A DNA stretch of 64,000 nucleotides, from NCBI GenBank assembly GCA_965247245.1, contig CBDFGV010000001.1:124001-188000 (forward strand), given 5' to 3'. This document shows positions 45,343 to 55,099 of this stretch, in pieces. Every line of letters begins with the position of its first letter. Position 1 is the first letter of the stretch. The notes beneath the pieces are model-generated. The model was not told where the DNA came from and ran no database searches. It saw only the letters and a list, made by a program, of their open reading frames with translations. The translations under genes and the position numbers were made by a program. Source of the stretch: Tectiglobus sp965247245 (GTDB lineage Bacteria; Pseudomonadota; Alphaproteobacteria; Rhizobiales; Hyphomicrobiaceae).

Positions 45343-47586
45343 CTAATTCCGGGATGCTAAGTCCTTTTTCTTTTTGCTGCTATACCAGCAGGGCTGATTA
45401 TTCGTGTAGCGATAGCCTTCGCCCTTTTTGCGCAATCGCTTCGGCGTCAAGCGGTGGATGATATCGTCCAGGACTTCGTCGTTGTTTGAGAAGTAGCTGT
45501 GCCCCAGAACCGAGTATTCGCTCGGGTCACACCACCAGGATGGACGGGTCGCATCGATCACGTTGATCGACTCTTTATCAAGTATCGTGTCGCGTGACAG
45601 GTCGCCGGCACGTGGTTTGCCGCCGCGCAAAAACGACGAGACCAGCAGCACGCGGTCGAGTGACGAGGCGTAGACACTCACGCCATCCTGACTAGAAGTG
45701 TAAGGGCTGATGTCATTGATCTTTTCCTTAAACACTGTTTGTGAGACGTCCGGCGCAGCGAAGATCACTTTGCCAAAGCGCACCTTCTTCACCTGATCAA
45801 AGCTTGAGCGGAAGCGCGAGAATGCCCTCAGAAACACCTGCCCGCCCATGCTGTGCGCCAGGACATCGAGTTTTCGGATTTTGCTGTCGAGAAGAATTGA
45901 GCGCACGAAGGCTGCAAGGTAGGGATCGGATTTCTCACTCGCATCCATGTCGGCGACGTAAGAAGTCACGGAACGAGCTGACGGCCAGCTGAACAGATAG
46001 ATTCTCCCGGGGTACTGGCTGGCGGCTGCGATCTGGGCAACCCGCAGAAGGCTCTCATGGAAAGCAGTGTTGTAGCCGTGAACATAGAGTAGGGCCGTAT
46101 CCTCGCGCTTGGATAACCAGCGCTCTCTATCAACAAGTCGAACTCGGTCACCGCGTGGGTTGGCACCGCTATTGCCCAGGTAGGCGTACCGCTGAATTGA
46201 GTAGTACTTGTTGTAGTCGGTTTCGCGGACGCGTTCGCGCCAACCCCAGTCTTCGTAGACATGCGTCTCGCGTTGCTTCTCGGCTTCCCAGTCTGTCGGT
46301 ACGGTGACGTAAACGCAGCCATAGTGCAGTTGATCGGCAGGGTCTGTCTCGTTCTTAAACAGACGCTTGATATTGAAGCGCTTGCCACTGATGTTTTTCT
46401 TATCAAGGTCAAGACCCCGGGCCCGGTTGGTCGCAAAGACGATGCGGACCTGTCGATATCGCTCTCCATCCTTTGGTTTGCGCGAGGCAAAGCACTTGTT
46501 GACCTCAATGTTGCGCCAACCATTGTGCGTATCGAAACGAGAAGATGCGATGTTGACTGCGGCACCTACAACAAGTCGCCAGGCGACATCCTTGCGCCAG
46601 CTCTGCCAACCTTCACGGCGCTCTTCGACGTTCTCCAAGACGGCGATATCAAAGATCTGGCGCTTGAAGTCATCAAGCTGATCCTTGCGCCATTCATCCG
46701 CGCGCTCACTCTTTCTGGTCAGAAAGCGGCGGATCGATGTCACGGATGACGGTGGGTGATGATGTTCGAGAAGTTTCTTGTGAACGTCATCGGCCCAACC
46801 AACAAGCTTCGCAAGGCGTTCATCAGTTTCTTCGATCTCAAACAGGCTCTGCGGCGGCACGGTGCGGTCCAGTAAAGCCTTGTAGAAGTCCGGTGCAGTG
46901 AAGTTGTCGGGCGCCTGATGGTCATACTTCATATAGACTGCGGTTGTGGATGCGCCGACCTGGAACGCCTTGCGCAGAAAATGGTGATCGATGACGCCCT
47001 TATGGTTGCGGACGTTGCCACTGACGACAAACTGTGTCTCGTCGCTATCCATTGTCTCGATGACAAGATTGGGATTGCTGTAGAAGATCTCACGCAAAAG
47101 ACTTTGCGGCGTGTGCGCACGCAGCGTGTAGCGATAGGTGCCGTACTTGAGAGCTTCGACACCATCGCCACTGACATGGAGTGTTTCAATTCCCTTGGCG
47201 ATGATGCGCAGTTTGGCCAGTAGCTTGGTCGGAATCTGTATCTCGACGTTGTTTGTGTATTCGCTGGCCTGCAGCCCAACAAAGGCATTGTATTGATCGC
47301 TGACCTGCTTAAGGCGCTCCGCCACCGCGGCGTCATCGGCAGGCGGGGTGTCAAAGTAAGTATCGATGAACAGGCGAACAGCATCTTTGACCTGGGCCGA
47401 TGGCACGATTTCTGATGCCGCGTTCAAAACGCCGGCAGCTATCAGTTGTTGGCGGATATCCTGACTTCGCCCAGCATCGCGCGACAGTTGCTTGCCGATT
47501 TCCGCTTGGACCGCAAAAGCGAAAGCAAGGGACAACAAAAACACATTGCTGAACAAAGCAATTTGACGCCAAATTCTGAGCATCAC
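45343..47586 (-). CDS. Large exported alpha/beta hydrolase (DUF900 type)
   Basis: 747 residues with a signal peptide ending at about VQAEI. The C-terminal half (about 370-700) is a DUF900-like alpha/beta hydrolase: IVFATNRARGLD, YVHGYNTAFHESLLRVAQIA, FSWPSARSVTSYVADMDAS and the nucleophile elbow AHSMGGQVFLRAF, with a late HSYF as possible catalytic His. The N-terminal about 360 residues form an unrecognised region with heptad-like helical stretches. Most DUF900 proteins are around 300-400 residues, so the N-terminal part is an addition. Substrate unknown. It is divergent from the Sir2 gene. Confidence 0.85.
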   Translation of the reverse strand: MMLRIWRQIALFSNVFLLSLAFAFAVQAEIGKQLSRDAGRSQDIRQQLIAAGVLNAASEIVPSAQVKDAVRLFIDTYFDTPPADDAAVAERLKQVSDQYNAFVGLQASEYTNNVEIQIPTKLLAKLRIIAKGIETLHVSGDGVEALKYGTYRYTLRAHTPQSLLREIFYSNPNLVIETMDSDETQFVVSGNVRNHKGVIDHHFLRKAFQVGASTTAVYMKYDHQAPDNFTAPDFYKALLDRTVPPQSLFEIEETDERLAKLVGWADDVHKKLLEHHHPPSSVTSIRRFLTRKSERADEWRKDQLDDFKRQIFDIAVLENVEERREGWQSWRKDVAWRLVVGAAVNIASSRFDTHNGWRNIEVNKCFASRKPKDGERYRQVRIVFATNRARGLDLDKKNISGKRFNIKRLFKNETDPADQLHYGCVYVTVPTDWEAEKQRETHVYEDWGWRERVRETDYNKYYSIQRYAYLGNSGANPRGDRVRLVDRERWLSKREDTALLYVHGYNTAFHESLLRVAQIAAASQYPGRIYLFSWPSARSVTSYVADMDASEKSDPYLAAFVRSILLDSKIRKLDVLAHSMGGQVFLRAFSRFRSSFDQVKKVRFGKVIFAAPDVSQTVFKEKINDISPYTSSQDGVSVYASSLDRVLLVSSFLRGGKPRAGDLSRDTILDKESINVIDATRPSWWCDPSEYSVLGHSYFSNNDEVLDDIIHRLTPKRLRKKGEGYRYTNNQPCWYSSKKKKDLASRN

Positions 47587-47797
47587 CAGATCCTCACACT
47601 ATCGAGACGACGTCGGAACGCCTGGCCAGTTGGCGCAACAAGCGCCGCGAGCCACTTAAACATACTGTCTGAGACAACCGCAATCAGCGCGCGGCGTTGT
47701 CCAGTGGCTGATTTTTGTGCCCTAATGATGATAAACCACCAACGAGCACCAACTCTCCATTGTCTGTGTCCTGCAGGCATGATCGAATGGAAGTGCA

Positions 47798-48568
47798 ATG
47801 ATGAATGATCTCGATAACATGCCATCTCCAGCAACGAAGCTACAGGCACTTCTGGCAGACTGCACGCGCGCCGTGGTCTTTACAGGTGCCGGTATTTCAA
47901 CAGAGTCGGGTATTCCTGATTTCCGTAGCCCTGGTGGCCTGTGGACAAAAAATGCGCCGATTGAGTTCCAGGACTTCATGGCCAGTGAAGAGATGCGGCG
48001 CGAGGCATGGCGACGAAAGTTTGCCATGGAATCGCAATTCCCCAACGCGAAGCCGAATGCCGGGCATTTGGCTGTCGCCAATCTGGTGCAGCGCGGCATT
48101 GTTTCGGCGGTGATTACACAGAACATCGACAATTTGCATCAGGACTCAGGAATTCCGGCAGAACAAGTCATCGAATTGCACGGCAACGGCACCTATGCCA
48201 CCTGCCTTTCCTGTGGCGAGCGTCATGAACTTGATGTGATCAAGCAGAGTTTTCTGGGCCGGGATGAATTGCCGGACTGCCGGAAATGCGGTGGCATCGT
48301 TAAAACGGCAACAATATCATTTGGCCAGTCGATGCCGTTGGAGCCCATGGAGCGCGCCGAAGAGGAAACACTCGCGTGCGATCTGTTTATCGCCATCGGG
48401 TCGTCGTTGGTCGTTTATCCGGCGGCATCGTTCCCAATCGTCGCCAAGAAGAATGGCGCAAAGCTGGTCATCCTCAACCGGGAAGAGACGCCTCTGGATG
48501 ACTACGCCGATTTGATTGTCAACGAAGAGATCGGACCGACGTTGTCGAAAGTCGTGCAACTGAATTAG
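47798..48568 (+). CDS. Sir2 family NAD-dependent protein deacylase
   Basis: 256 residues. FTGAGISTESGIPDFRSPGG binds NAD, TQNIDNLHQDSG and ELHGNG contain the catalytic Asn-Asp and His, two Cys-x2-Cys pairs (CLSCG and CRKCG) bind zinc, and FGQSMP and GSSLVVYPAASFP complete the NAD site. It removes acyl groups from lysines with NAD cleavage. It lacks the Tyr-x2-Arg pair of SIRT5/CobB-type desuccinylases as far as I can see, which suggests an acetyl-preferring enzyme (tentative). The following molybdoenzyme gene starts 50 bases later. Confidence 0.92.
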   Translation: MMNDLDNMPSPATKLQALLADCTRAVVFTGAGISTESGIPDFRSPGGLWTKNAPIEFQDFMASEEMRREAWRRKFAMESQFPNAKPNAGHLAVANLVQRGIVSAVITQNIDNLHQDSGIPAEQVIELHGNGTYATCLSCGERHELDVIKQSFLGRDELPDCRKCGGIVKTATISFGQSMPLEPMERAEEETLACDLFIAIGSSLVVYPAASFPIVAKKNGAKLVILNREETPLDDYADLIVNEEIGPTLSKVVQLN

Positions 48569-48618
48569 ATGTCGCCCAGCAGATCCGCTGAGAGACGAAA
48601 CCGCCAAGAGAAAGATGC

Positions 48619-50913
48619 ATGGATAATATTCACAGCTCCCACTGGGGCGCGTTTGAAGCAATCGTTGAAGACGGTCAGCTCAAGGAGGCACGCCCCTTCG
48701 AGCGCGATGTCACCCCGTCACCAATTCTCAACGCGATTCCCGAGGCGGTTCACCATCCGGTGCGCGTCGTGCGGCCCAGCATCCGCGAAGGCTGGCTCAA
48801 CAACAGGGATCGCAATCGCGGTAACGACCGGTTCGTCGAGGTGCCGTGGGACGAGGCCCTTGATATCGTCGCCGAGGAACTGCAACGCGTGAAGCGCGAG
48901 CATGGCAACGAAGCCATCTTCGCGGGGTCTTACGGATGGTCCAGCGCCGGGCGCTTTCACCATGCCAAGACGCAGCTGCAACGCTTCATGAACTGCTTCG
49001 GTGGCTACACCGGTCAGAAGCATAGCTACTCCTTGGCAGCCGGTCTCGCGATTCTACCCCACATCGTCGGCGATGTCCGGCCGTTACGACAGGCAACGAC
49101 GTATCAGGCCATCGCTGAGGATACCGAATTGCTCATTGCATTCGGCGGCGTCGGCATTCGCAACGCACAGGTAGAGCCTGGCGGCATGGGTGTGCACACC
49201 ACGGACACCTGGTTACGCAAGCTCGCGGACAAGGGCGTTGAGCTCATCAGTGTCACGCCATTGCGCAGTGATACACCCGATTATCTCAATGCCGACTGGT
49301 GGGCGGTGCGGCCTAACACCGATGTCGCTTTGATGCTCGGGCTTGCCCACACGCTGGTGAGTGAAGGCCTGCATGCCCCGGACTTCCTCGCGAAGTACGC
49401 AGTTGGTTACGACAAGTTCGAGGCCTACCTCCTTGGTCAGACAGACGGTCAGCCTAAGACGGCGGAGTGGGCGTCAGCGATCTGCGAAATCGAAGCCGAC
49501 AGCATTCGCGCACTTGCCCGCAAGATGGCCGCCAAACGCACATTCCTGGCAACAAGTTATTCGCTACAACGCGGCGATCACGGCGAACAGGCCTTTTGGA
49601 TGACCATGACCTTGGCCGCCATCCTTGGGCAAATCGGTCTGCCAGGAGGTGGTTTCAGTTTTGGCTTTGGCAGTATGCACGGTCAGGGCAATCCCGTCGC
49701 GGCCGCGCTGCCCGTCACGCACTCGGCCGGTGATAATCCAACTGGCAGTTTCATCCCGGTGGCCCGCATCACCGATCTGCTTCTGAACCCAGGGCAGGAG
49801 TACGATTTCGATGGTGAACGCCGCCGCTATCCGGAAACCAAGGTCATCTATTGGTGCGGCGGCAATCCTTTCCACCATCACCAGGATCTCAACCGCCTTG
49901 TCGAAGGATGGCGTCGCCCGGATACGGTCATCGTCAACGAACCGTTTTGGACGCCGACGGCAAAGCTTGCTGATATTGTTCTGCCGGCGACGACTACGCT
50001 TGAACGCAACGACATTGGCGCAAGTTCCCGCGATCGCTTTGTCATGGCGATGAAGAAAGCCGTCGAGCCTCAGGGCGAAGCGCGACACGATTTCGATATC
50101 TTCCGTGGCTTGGCCGCGCGTGTTGGTGTCGAACGTGAGTTCGCAATGGAGCGCAACGAAATGGAATGGCTGCGCACGCTTTACGAAACAGCGCGCCAGC
50201 GGGCTAGTGAAGAGGCCGGCGAAATTCCGGACTTCGATACCTTCTGGGCCAACGGTTATGTCGAAACCGACATGCCGGAGGCGCCCTACAATGTCTACTC
50301 GGATTATCGTTCAGATCCAGACGCCGCGAAGCTGCCAACACCGTCTGGAAAGCTGGAGATATTCTCCGAGACAATCGATGGTTTCGGCTATGACGACTGC
50401 ATCGGCCATCCCGTTTGGATGGAACCGGCCGAATGGCTCGGTGCAGAGCAGGTCAAAGACTACCCTCTTCATCTGATGTCGAACCAGCCGCAGCATAAAC
50501 TGCACTCGCAGCTTGATTTCGCCGGTCCAAGCCGCCAGGAAAAAGTTGATGGCCGTGAGATCGCGGTGCTGTCCTCATCCGAGGCAACCAAGCGGGGCAT
50601 TGCGACCGGCGATGTTGTCCGCTTGTTCAATGGCCGCGGTGAGACATTGGCGTCGGCCCGGATCTCGGACGATGTCCGCGACGGGGTCGTCCTGCTGCCA
50701 ACCGGGGCCTGGTTTGATCCAACGAGCCTTGATGGTGTGGTTGGCAAGGAGAAGCACGGCAACCCGAATGTGCTGACATTGGACAAGGGGACATCGCGTC
50801 TCGGCCAGGGCCCGATCGCGCACACCACTTTGGTCGAAGTTGAAAAGTTTGAAGGAACGCCGCCCGAAGTGACCGCTTTTGTTGTCCCTGAAATCGTCTC
50901 GCTGAAATCTTGA
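48619..50913 (+). CDS. Molybdopterin oxidoreductase, biotin/methionine sulfoxide reductase (BisC) type
   Basis: 764 residues of the DMSO reductase family, without a Tat signal and without N-terminal iron-sulfur cysteines, so probably cytoplasmic like BisC. FAGSYGWSSAGRFHHAKTQL and the KHSYSLAAG segment (the Mo-ligand Ser position) match BisC/TorZ enzymes, as do MLGLAHTLV, TAEWASAICE, LGQIGLPGGGFSFGFG, WCGGNPFHHHQDLNRL, ADIVLPATTTLERND and ATPSGKLEIFSE-like PTPSGKLEIFSE. It should reduce an S- or N-oxide, or act on another small oxidised compound. It leads a run of genes that includes a PrdB-like protein. Confidence 0.92.
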   Translation: MDNIHSSHWGAFEAIVEDGQLKEARPFERDVTPSPILNAIPEAVHHPVRVVRPSIREGWLNNRDRNRGNDRFVEVPWDEALDIVAEELQRVKREHGNEAIFAGSYGWSSAGRFHHAKTQLQRFMNCFGGYTGQKHSYSLAAGLAILPHIVGDVRPLRQATTYQAIAEDTELLIAFGGVGIRNAQVEPGGMGVHTTDTWLRKLADKGVELISVTPLRSDTPDYLNADWWAVRPNTDVALMLGLAHTLVSEGLHAPDFLAKYAVGYDKFEAYLLGQTDGQPKTAEWASAICEIEADSIRALARKMAAKRTFLATSYSLQRGDHGEQAFWMTMTLAAILGQIGLPGGGFSFGFGSMHGQGNPVAAALPVTHSAGDNPTGSFIPVARITDLLLNPGQEYDFDGERRRYPETKVIYWCGGNPFHHHQDLNRLVEGWRRPDTVIVNEPFWTPTAKLADIVLPATTTLERNDIGASSRDRFVMAMKKAVEPQGEARHDFDIFRGLAARVGVEREFAMERNEMEWLRTLYETARQRASEEAGEIPDFDTFWANGYVETDMPEAPYNVYSDYRSDPDAAKLPTPSGKLEIFSETIDGFGYDDCIGHPVWMEPAEWLGAEQVKDYPLHLMSNQPQHKLHSQLDFAGPSRQEKVDGREIAVLSSSEATKRGIATGDVVRLFNGRGETLASARISDDVRDGVVLLPTGAWFDPTSLDGVVGKEKHGNPNVLTLDKGTSRLGQGPIAHTTLVEVEKFEGTPPEVTAFVVPEIVSLKS

Positions 50914-50962
50914 AACCGGCGCCCGGCTCAAGCGCCCGAAGATCTGACCTGAGAGAGAGAAG

Positions 50963-51943
50963 ATGAACAAGATTGCAAACGACACCCTGCCTGCCAATCT
51001 CGATGAAGAGATGGGTTTTACCGTGCCGCACGACGTGCCGGTGCCTTACATGTATCGCACGCGCACTTATTATCAGGCGCTGGGCTACGAGCGGCCCTAT
51101 CGTTGGGCGCAATACGTTGACGTTCCGTTCACAGCGCTCACCAAGCCACTCTCGGAAAGCCGCGTTGCGGTTATCACCACGGCGGCACCTTATCTGCCGG
51201 AAGCGGGCGACCAAGGTCCGGGCGCGCCATACAACTCAGCCGCCAAGTTTTACAACGTCTACTCGTTTCCAATTGACCCCGAACCCGATCTAAGAATTTC
51301 CCACGTCGGCATCGATCGCGCCCACACGACGGCGACCGACAAGAATTCCTGGCTGCCTTTGGAGCAATTCAAGCGTCTTGAGAAAGAGGGCCGGATCGGA
51401 AGCGTTGCGCCACGCATTCATGGTGCGCCAACCAATCGGAGCCATAAGACCACCATCGAGCAGGACTGCCCTGAAATGCTGGAGCGTCTGCGTGAGGATG
51501 GTGCCGACGTTGCGATACTCGTTGCCAATTGCCCGGTCTGTCACCAGTCGATCAGCCTGACCGCGCGCTATCTCGAGGCGCACGGTGTCCCAACCGTCGT
51601 CATGGGATGCGCGAAGGATATCGTTGAGCATTGCGGCGTCCCGCGCTTCCTGTTCAGCGACTTCCCCCTCGGCAATGCAGCTGGCAGACCGCACGACCTT
51701 GAAAGCCAGAAGCTGACAGCGGAAATGGCGCTTGAAGTTCTTGAGTCGGCCACCGGCCCACGCACGACCCGGCAGTCGCCGGTGCGCTGGAGCGACAACC
51801 CGGATTGGAAGTTGGATTACTCTAATGTGGAGATGATCCCGGCTGATGAACTGGAGCGCCGCCGCGAAGAGTTCAATCGCCAGAAGGAGATCGCCAAAGC
51901 GAAGCTTGCCGAGGACAACGCCAAGGTCGAGGCGGCCGAATGA
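50963..51943 (+). CDS. PrdB/GrdB-like reductase family protein, cysteine form of a selenoprotein family
   Basis: 326 residues resembling the B-component proteins of glycine/sarcosine/betaine and D-proline reductases. The region ANCPVCHQSISLTARYLEAH aligns with the selenocysteine motif of clostridial PrdB (G-U-G-T-C-H-R-S), so Cys190 stands where Sec is found and Cys193 is the partner. The end of the domain has the familiar GVPRFLFSDFPLGNAAGRP. A Lys/Glu-rich helix closes the protein. The codon at the Sec position is TGC, so no recoding is needed. It overlaps the CoA-transferase gene by 4 bases and follows the molybdoenzyme. Confidence 0.82.
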   Translation: MNKIANDTLPANLDEEMGFTVPHDVPVPYMYRTRTYYQALGYERPYRWAQYVDVPFTALTKPLSESRVAVITTAAPYLPEAGDQGPGAPYNSAAKFYNVYSFPIDPEPDLRISHVGIDRAHTTATDKNSWLPLEQFKRLEKEGRIGSVAPRIHGAPTNRSHKTTIEQDCPEMLERLREDGADVAILVANCPVCHQSISLTARYLEAHGVPTVVMGCAKDIVEHCGVPRFLFSDFPLGNAAGRPHDLESQKLTAEMALEVLESATGPRTTRQSPVRWSDNPDWKLDYSNVEMIPADELERRREEFNRQKEIAKAKLAEDNAKVEAAE

Positions 51944-53133
51944 CAAAGCCATTCGAAGGCGTTCGTATCTTGGACTTTACGCAGGTCTTTGCGGGTCCTT
52001 TTGGCACCTATCAGCTCGCACTATTGGGCGCTGATGTCATTAAGGTCGAGCGCAAGGGCGGAGAGCATATGCGTTTCTCGCCCGGCTCCAAGGAATGGGC
52101 TGATCGTGCCATGGCTCCAACCTGGTGCGCGGTCAACGCCAATAAGCGCAATATTGAGTTGGATCTCAAAGACCCGAAGGCGATCGAGATCGTCAAGCGG
52201 CTGGCACAGAAGGCCGACATCGTTACCGAGAACTTTCGCCCGGGCGTGATGGACCGTCTTGGCATCGGCTATGAAGCGCTGTCCGAGATCAACCCAAAGC
52301 TGATCTACTGTGCCATCTCCGGGTTCGGGCAGGAAGGGCCGTGGAAGAATACGCCATCCTATGATGGCCGTATCCAGGCCACGTCCGGTATCATGTCGAT
52401 CACCGGGCATGAGGACAGCGTGCCGACGCGCGCCGGCTTTGCGGTGTGCGATGCATTGAGCGGTATGACGTCGGCCTTCGCAATGGCGGCCGCGCTGCAA
52501 CAGCGCAATCTCACGGGCAAAGGACAGCTCATTGACGTGGCAATGCTGGACGCGACACTGACGTTCCTGTCCCCGACGGTATGCGAGTATACGATTGCGG
52601 GCCTCAAGCAGGGACGCTTCGGCAACCAGGCTGTCAGCCGCATCCCGACCGCAAACCTGTTCAAGGTCAAGGGCGGACATATCCTGCTGGCGGTGAACAA
52701 TGAAGGCCAATTTCTCAATCTTCTGAAGTGCATCGGCCGCGAGGATATTCTTGAAGATCCCCGGTTCGTCGATTGGCCAACAAGGATAGAAAACGAAACC
52801 GCGCTGCGTGAAGTCATTGAGACAGCTTTTGCCGAAGCAGATGCCGAGACCTGGGAACAACGTCTCGCCGAAGCCGGAGCACCGGCATCGCGGATCAACT
52901 CCTTGTCGGACGCCGTCAGTCACCCGCAGCTGGAGCATCGCGATGTCATCCAGAAGGTCGATGGTCACTATGGCCCGATGACCTTGATCGGCTCCGGTTT
53001 CAAGCTCGCGCACGGCGGCGGCGAAGTCGATCGTGCGCCTGCCACGTTGGGTGAGCATTCTGCTGAAGTCTTGCTGGAGGCGGGTTACTCCGATACTGAG
53101 GTGTCAGAAATGCGCGACGCCGGGATTATCTGA
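51940..53133 (+). CDS. CaiB/BaiF family CoA-transferase
   Basis: 397 residues of the class III CoA-transferase family (formyl-CoA transferase, carnitine CoA-transferase). Seen are ILDFTQVFAGPFGTYQLALLGADVIKVE, given here by FAGPFGTYQLA and LGADVIKVE, the NKRNIELDLKDP segment, the conserved catalytic Asp in the GFGQEGP-YDGRIQATSG region and the later GNQAVSRIPTANLF. It moves CoA between carboxylates. Its ATG overlaps the PrdB-like stop by 4 bases, so the two are translationally coupled. Confidence 0.92.
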   Translation: MTKPFEGVRILDFTQVFAGPFGTYQLALLGADVIKVERKGGEHMRFSPGSKEWADRAMAPTWCAVNANKRNIELDLKDPKAIEIVKRLAQKADIVTENFRPGVMDRLGIGYEALSEINPKLIYCAISGFGQEGPWKNTPSYDGRIQATSGIMSITGHEDSVPTRAGFAVCDALSGMTSAFAMAAALQQRNLTGKGQLIDVAMLDATLTFLSPTVCEYTIAGLKQGRFGNQAVSRIPTANLFKVKGGHILLAVNNEGQFLNLLKCIGREDILEDPRFVDWPTRIENETALREVIETAFAEADAETWEQRLAEAGAPASRINSLSDAVSHPQLEHRDVIQKVDGHYGPMTLIGSGFKLAHGGGEVDRAPATLGEHSAEVLLEAGYSDTEVSEMRDAGII

Positions 53134-53179
53134 TTGCGACCCGGCTGGCAGCGCAACGCCAACCAGGAGATCAATTGCG

Positions 53180-53989
53180 ATGTCTCACCCGGCCGAGGAA
53201 ATCGAGCGGCGTGCCCTAGAAGAGATGCACGCTCTCGCGCCGCCAGAACTGATTGCACAGATTGGCATTGAGAGTGACGTTGTTGGCTCAGCCTTCGTTT
53301 CGCGCGCCAAGGCCCTCCCGGCCTCGGCAATTGTAATCAATCGCGTCATCGGCGTTGGCTTGGAGACACCCGAGACGAAGGAAACACTGACGGCCATGGT
53401 CGATGGCTATACCAAGGCCGATATCGCGCGTTACTTTGTTCAGGTGCACCCTGACGCACAGCCAGCCAACATTGCCGAAATCTTGTCCGGCAAAGGCCTG
53501 GAACAGGCGCGCGGCTGGCAGAAGTTCTCACGCGGACGCGCGGCAATTGACGAAGCTCAGACGGATCTAGCGGTTCGCGAAATTGGCACAGAGCACGCCG
53601 CCGCCTCCGCCCGGATCGTCTGCGACGCCTTTGATCTTGGCGATGAAGCGATGCCCTGGCTGGCAATTCTTCCAGGATCTGGCCGTTGGCACGTCTTCAT
53701 GACGTTCGATGGCGATGAACCCGCAGGCTCTGGTGCTTTGTTTATCGATGGCGACACGGCCTGGACGGACTTCGGCGCAACGGCACCCAGTTTCCGTAAG
53801 CGTGGCAGTCAGCGGGCTCTACTGCAGCACCGCGTAGCGTTCGCTCTGGATCACGGTTGCAAGCAGATCTTCACCTGCACCGGTGAAGACATCCCCGGAG
53901 ATCCGCAGCACTCCTATTCAAATATTCTGCGGTGCGGTTTTCGCGAAGACTATGTGCGATTGAACTTTGCGCCACCGAAGAAAACCTAG
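53180..53989 (+). CDS. GNAT family acetyltransferase-like protein
   Basis: 269 residues from the ATG at 53180, which has an AGGAGA site; a longer frame from 53033 would overlap the CoA-transferase. The N-terminal part (about 20-110, with IVINRVIGVGLETPETKETL) looks like a degenerate GNAT repeat, and the C-terminal part (about 130-265) has the GNAT core including GSGALFIDGDTAWTDFGAT and the acetyl-CoA loop-like FRKRGSQRALLQHRVAFAL. Substrate unknown. It is the last gene of the molybdoenzyme group. Confidence 0.83.
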   Translation: MSHPAEEIERRALEEMHALAPPELIAQIGIESDVVGSAFVSRAKALPASAIVINRVIGVGLETPETKETLTAMVDGYTKADIARYFVQVHPDAQPANIAEILSGKGLEQARGWQKFSRGRAAIDEAQTDLAVREIGTEHAAASARIVCDAFDLGDEAMPWLAILPGSGRWHVFMTFDGDEPAGSGALFIDGDTAWTDFGATAPSFRKRGSQRALLQHRVAFALDHGCKQIFTCTGEDIPGDPQHSYSNILRCGFREDYVRLNFAPPKKT

Positions 53990-54109
53990 TGAGTGTCGGC
54001 CTCCTAGTGGGCGGTTGTGATGCATTGCGGGTGTGCCGTCGATGCGGGAACGTGGTCTTCAAATAGCTTTTCAACGCGCTGAGCGCGAAACGTTTGAATG
54101 GGGAAATCT

Positions 54110-55072
54110 ATGTCACTGAAAATGGCGATGATCGGTACGGGACGGATTGCCGAAACGAAACTCCTGCCGGCACTGAATGCAGCCGATGGTGCGGAGTTCT
54201 GGAGCGTCATGAGCCGCGACAAGGCGCGGGCCGCCGAAGTGGCCGGTCAGTTTGGTGCTAAGTCGCCCAATGCTGCTCATGACAATCTCGACTCGCTTCT
54301 GGCGGACCCGGAACTTGATGCGGTGCTCATTGCAACGCCGGACAAGTTGCATGCCGACCAGGCGATCGCTGCGGCACGGGCCGGCAAGCATGTGTTCTGT
54401 GAGAAGCCCATGGCGACGTCCAATGACGAAGCCAACGCGATGGTTGCGGCCTGTAAGGATGCCGGCGTCAAGCTCGGTGTTGCCTATCACTTGCGCTGGC
54501 ACGGGGCGCACCGTCCGCTCTTCGAAGCGGCAAGCAAGGGCGAGCTCGGCGACCTGCGCCACATCCGTGTTCAATGGAGCGCTATGGCGCCGGATGACAC
54601 CAACTGGCGGGCGCAAACCGATGTAGGCAAATGGTGGAGTCTGGCCGGCGTTGGCACGCACTGCCTGGACCAGATCCTTTGGTACATGACGCCAAACTGC
54701 GGCGACGTTGTTGAGGCGAAGAGCGTGATTTCGCGTTCGGTTTACGGCGGACCGAACGATGAGACCGCGCTCATCGCGATGCGCTTTGCGAACGGCGCCA
54801 CCGCGGATCTCTGCTCGTCAGTTGTGTTTCCAGGGCCGACCCGCTTCGAACTCTATGGCACCAAAGGCTATGCTGTGAGTGAAGGCACCGTCGCCACCAC
54901 CGGTGAAGGCACGATGGTCAATCAGGATGGTCCGGTCAGCTATCAGTTTGTCGACTGCTACAAGGCCGAGATCGAGGACTTCGCCGCAGCAGTGCGTGAT
55001 AATCGAGCCCCAGAAGTCGATGGTGAGATGGGCGCGCGCAATGTTGCGATCTTGTGCCAGGCGGTTGAGTAA
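54110..55072 (+). CDS. Gfo/Idh/MocA family NAD(P)-dependent oxidoreductase
   Basis: 320 residues. The N-terminal Rossmann domain starts AMIGTGRIAETKLLPAL and includes VLIATPDKLHADQAIAAARAGKHVFCEKPMA with the EKP motif (Lys of the active site). The C-terminal alpha/beta domain has GVGTHCLDQILWYM with a likely catalytic His. The ATG at 54110 has GGGGA at good spacing; an ATG four codons earlier lacks one. Such enzymes oxidise or reduce cyclic polyols or sugars. Substrate unknown. Confidence 0.9.
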   Translation: MSLKMAMIGTGRIAETKLLPALNAADGAEFWSVMSRDKARAAEVAGQFGAKSPNAAHDNLDSLLADPELDAVLIATPDKLHADQAIAAARAGKHVFCEKPMATSNDEANAMVAACKDAGVKLGVAYHLRWHGAHRPLFEAASKGELGDLRHIRVQWSAMAPDDTNWRAQTDVGKWWSLAGVGTHCLDQILWYMTPNCGDVVEAKSVISRSVYGGPNDETALIAMRFANGATADLCSSVVFPGPTRFELYGTKGYAVSEGTVATTGEGTMVNQDGPVSYQFVDCYKAEIEDFAAAVRDNRAPEVDGEMGARNVAILCQAVE

Positions 55073-55099
55073 GAGCTTGCACTTTCGCTGACCAGTCTC

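Noticed and set aside
50963..51943. Selenocysteine recoding in the PrdB-like gene
   Set aside because: The Sec-equivalent codon is TGC and there is no in-frame TGA.
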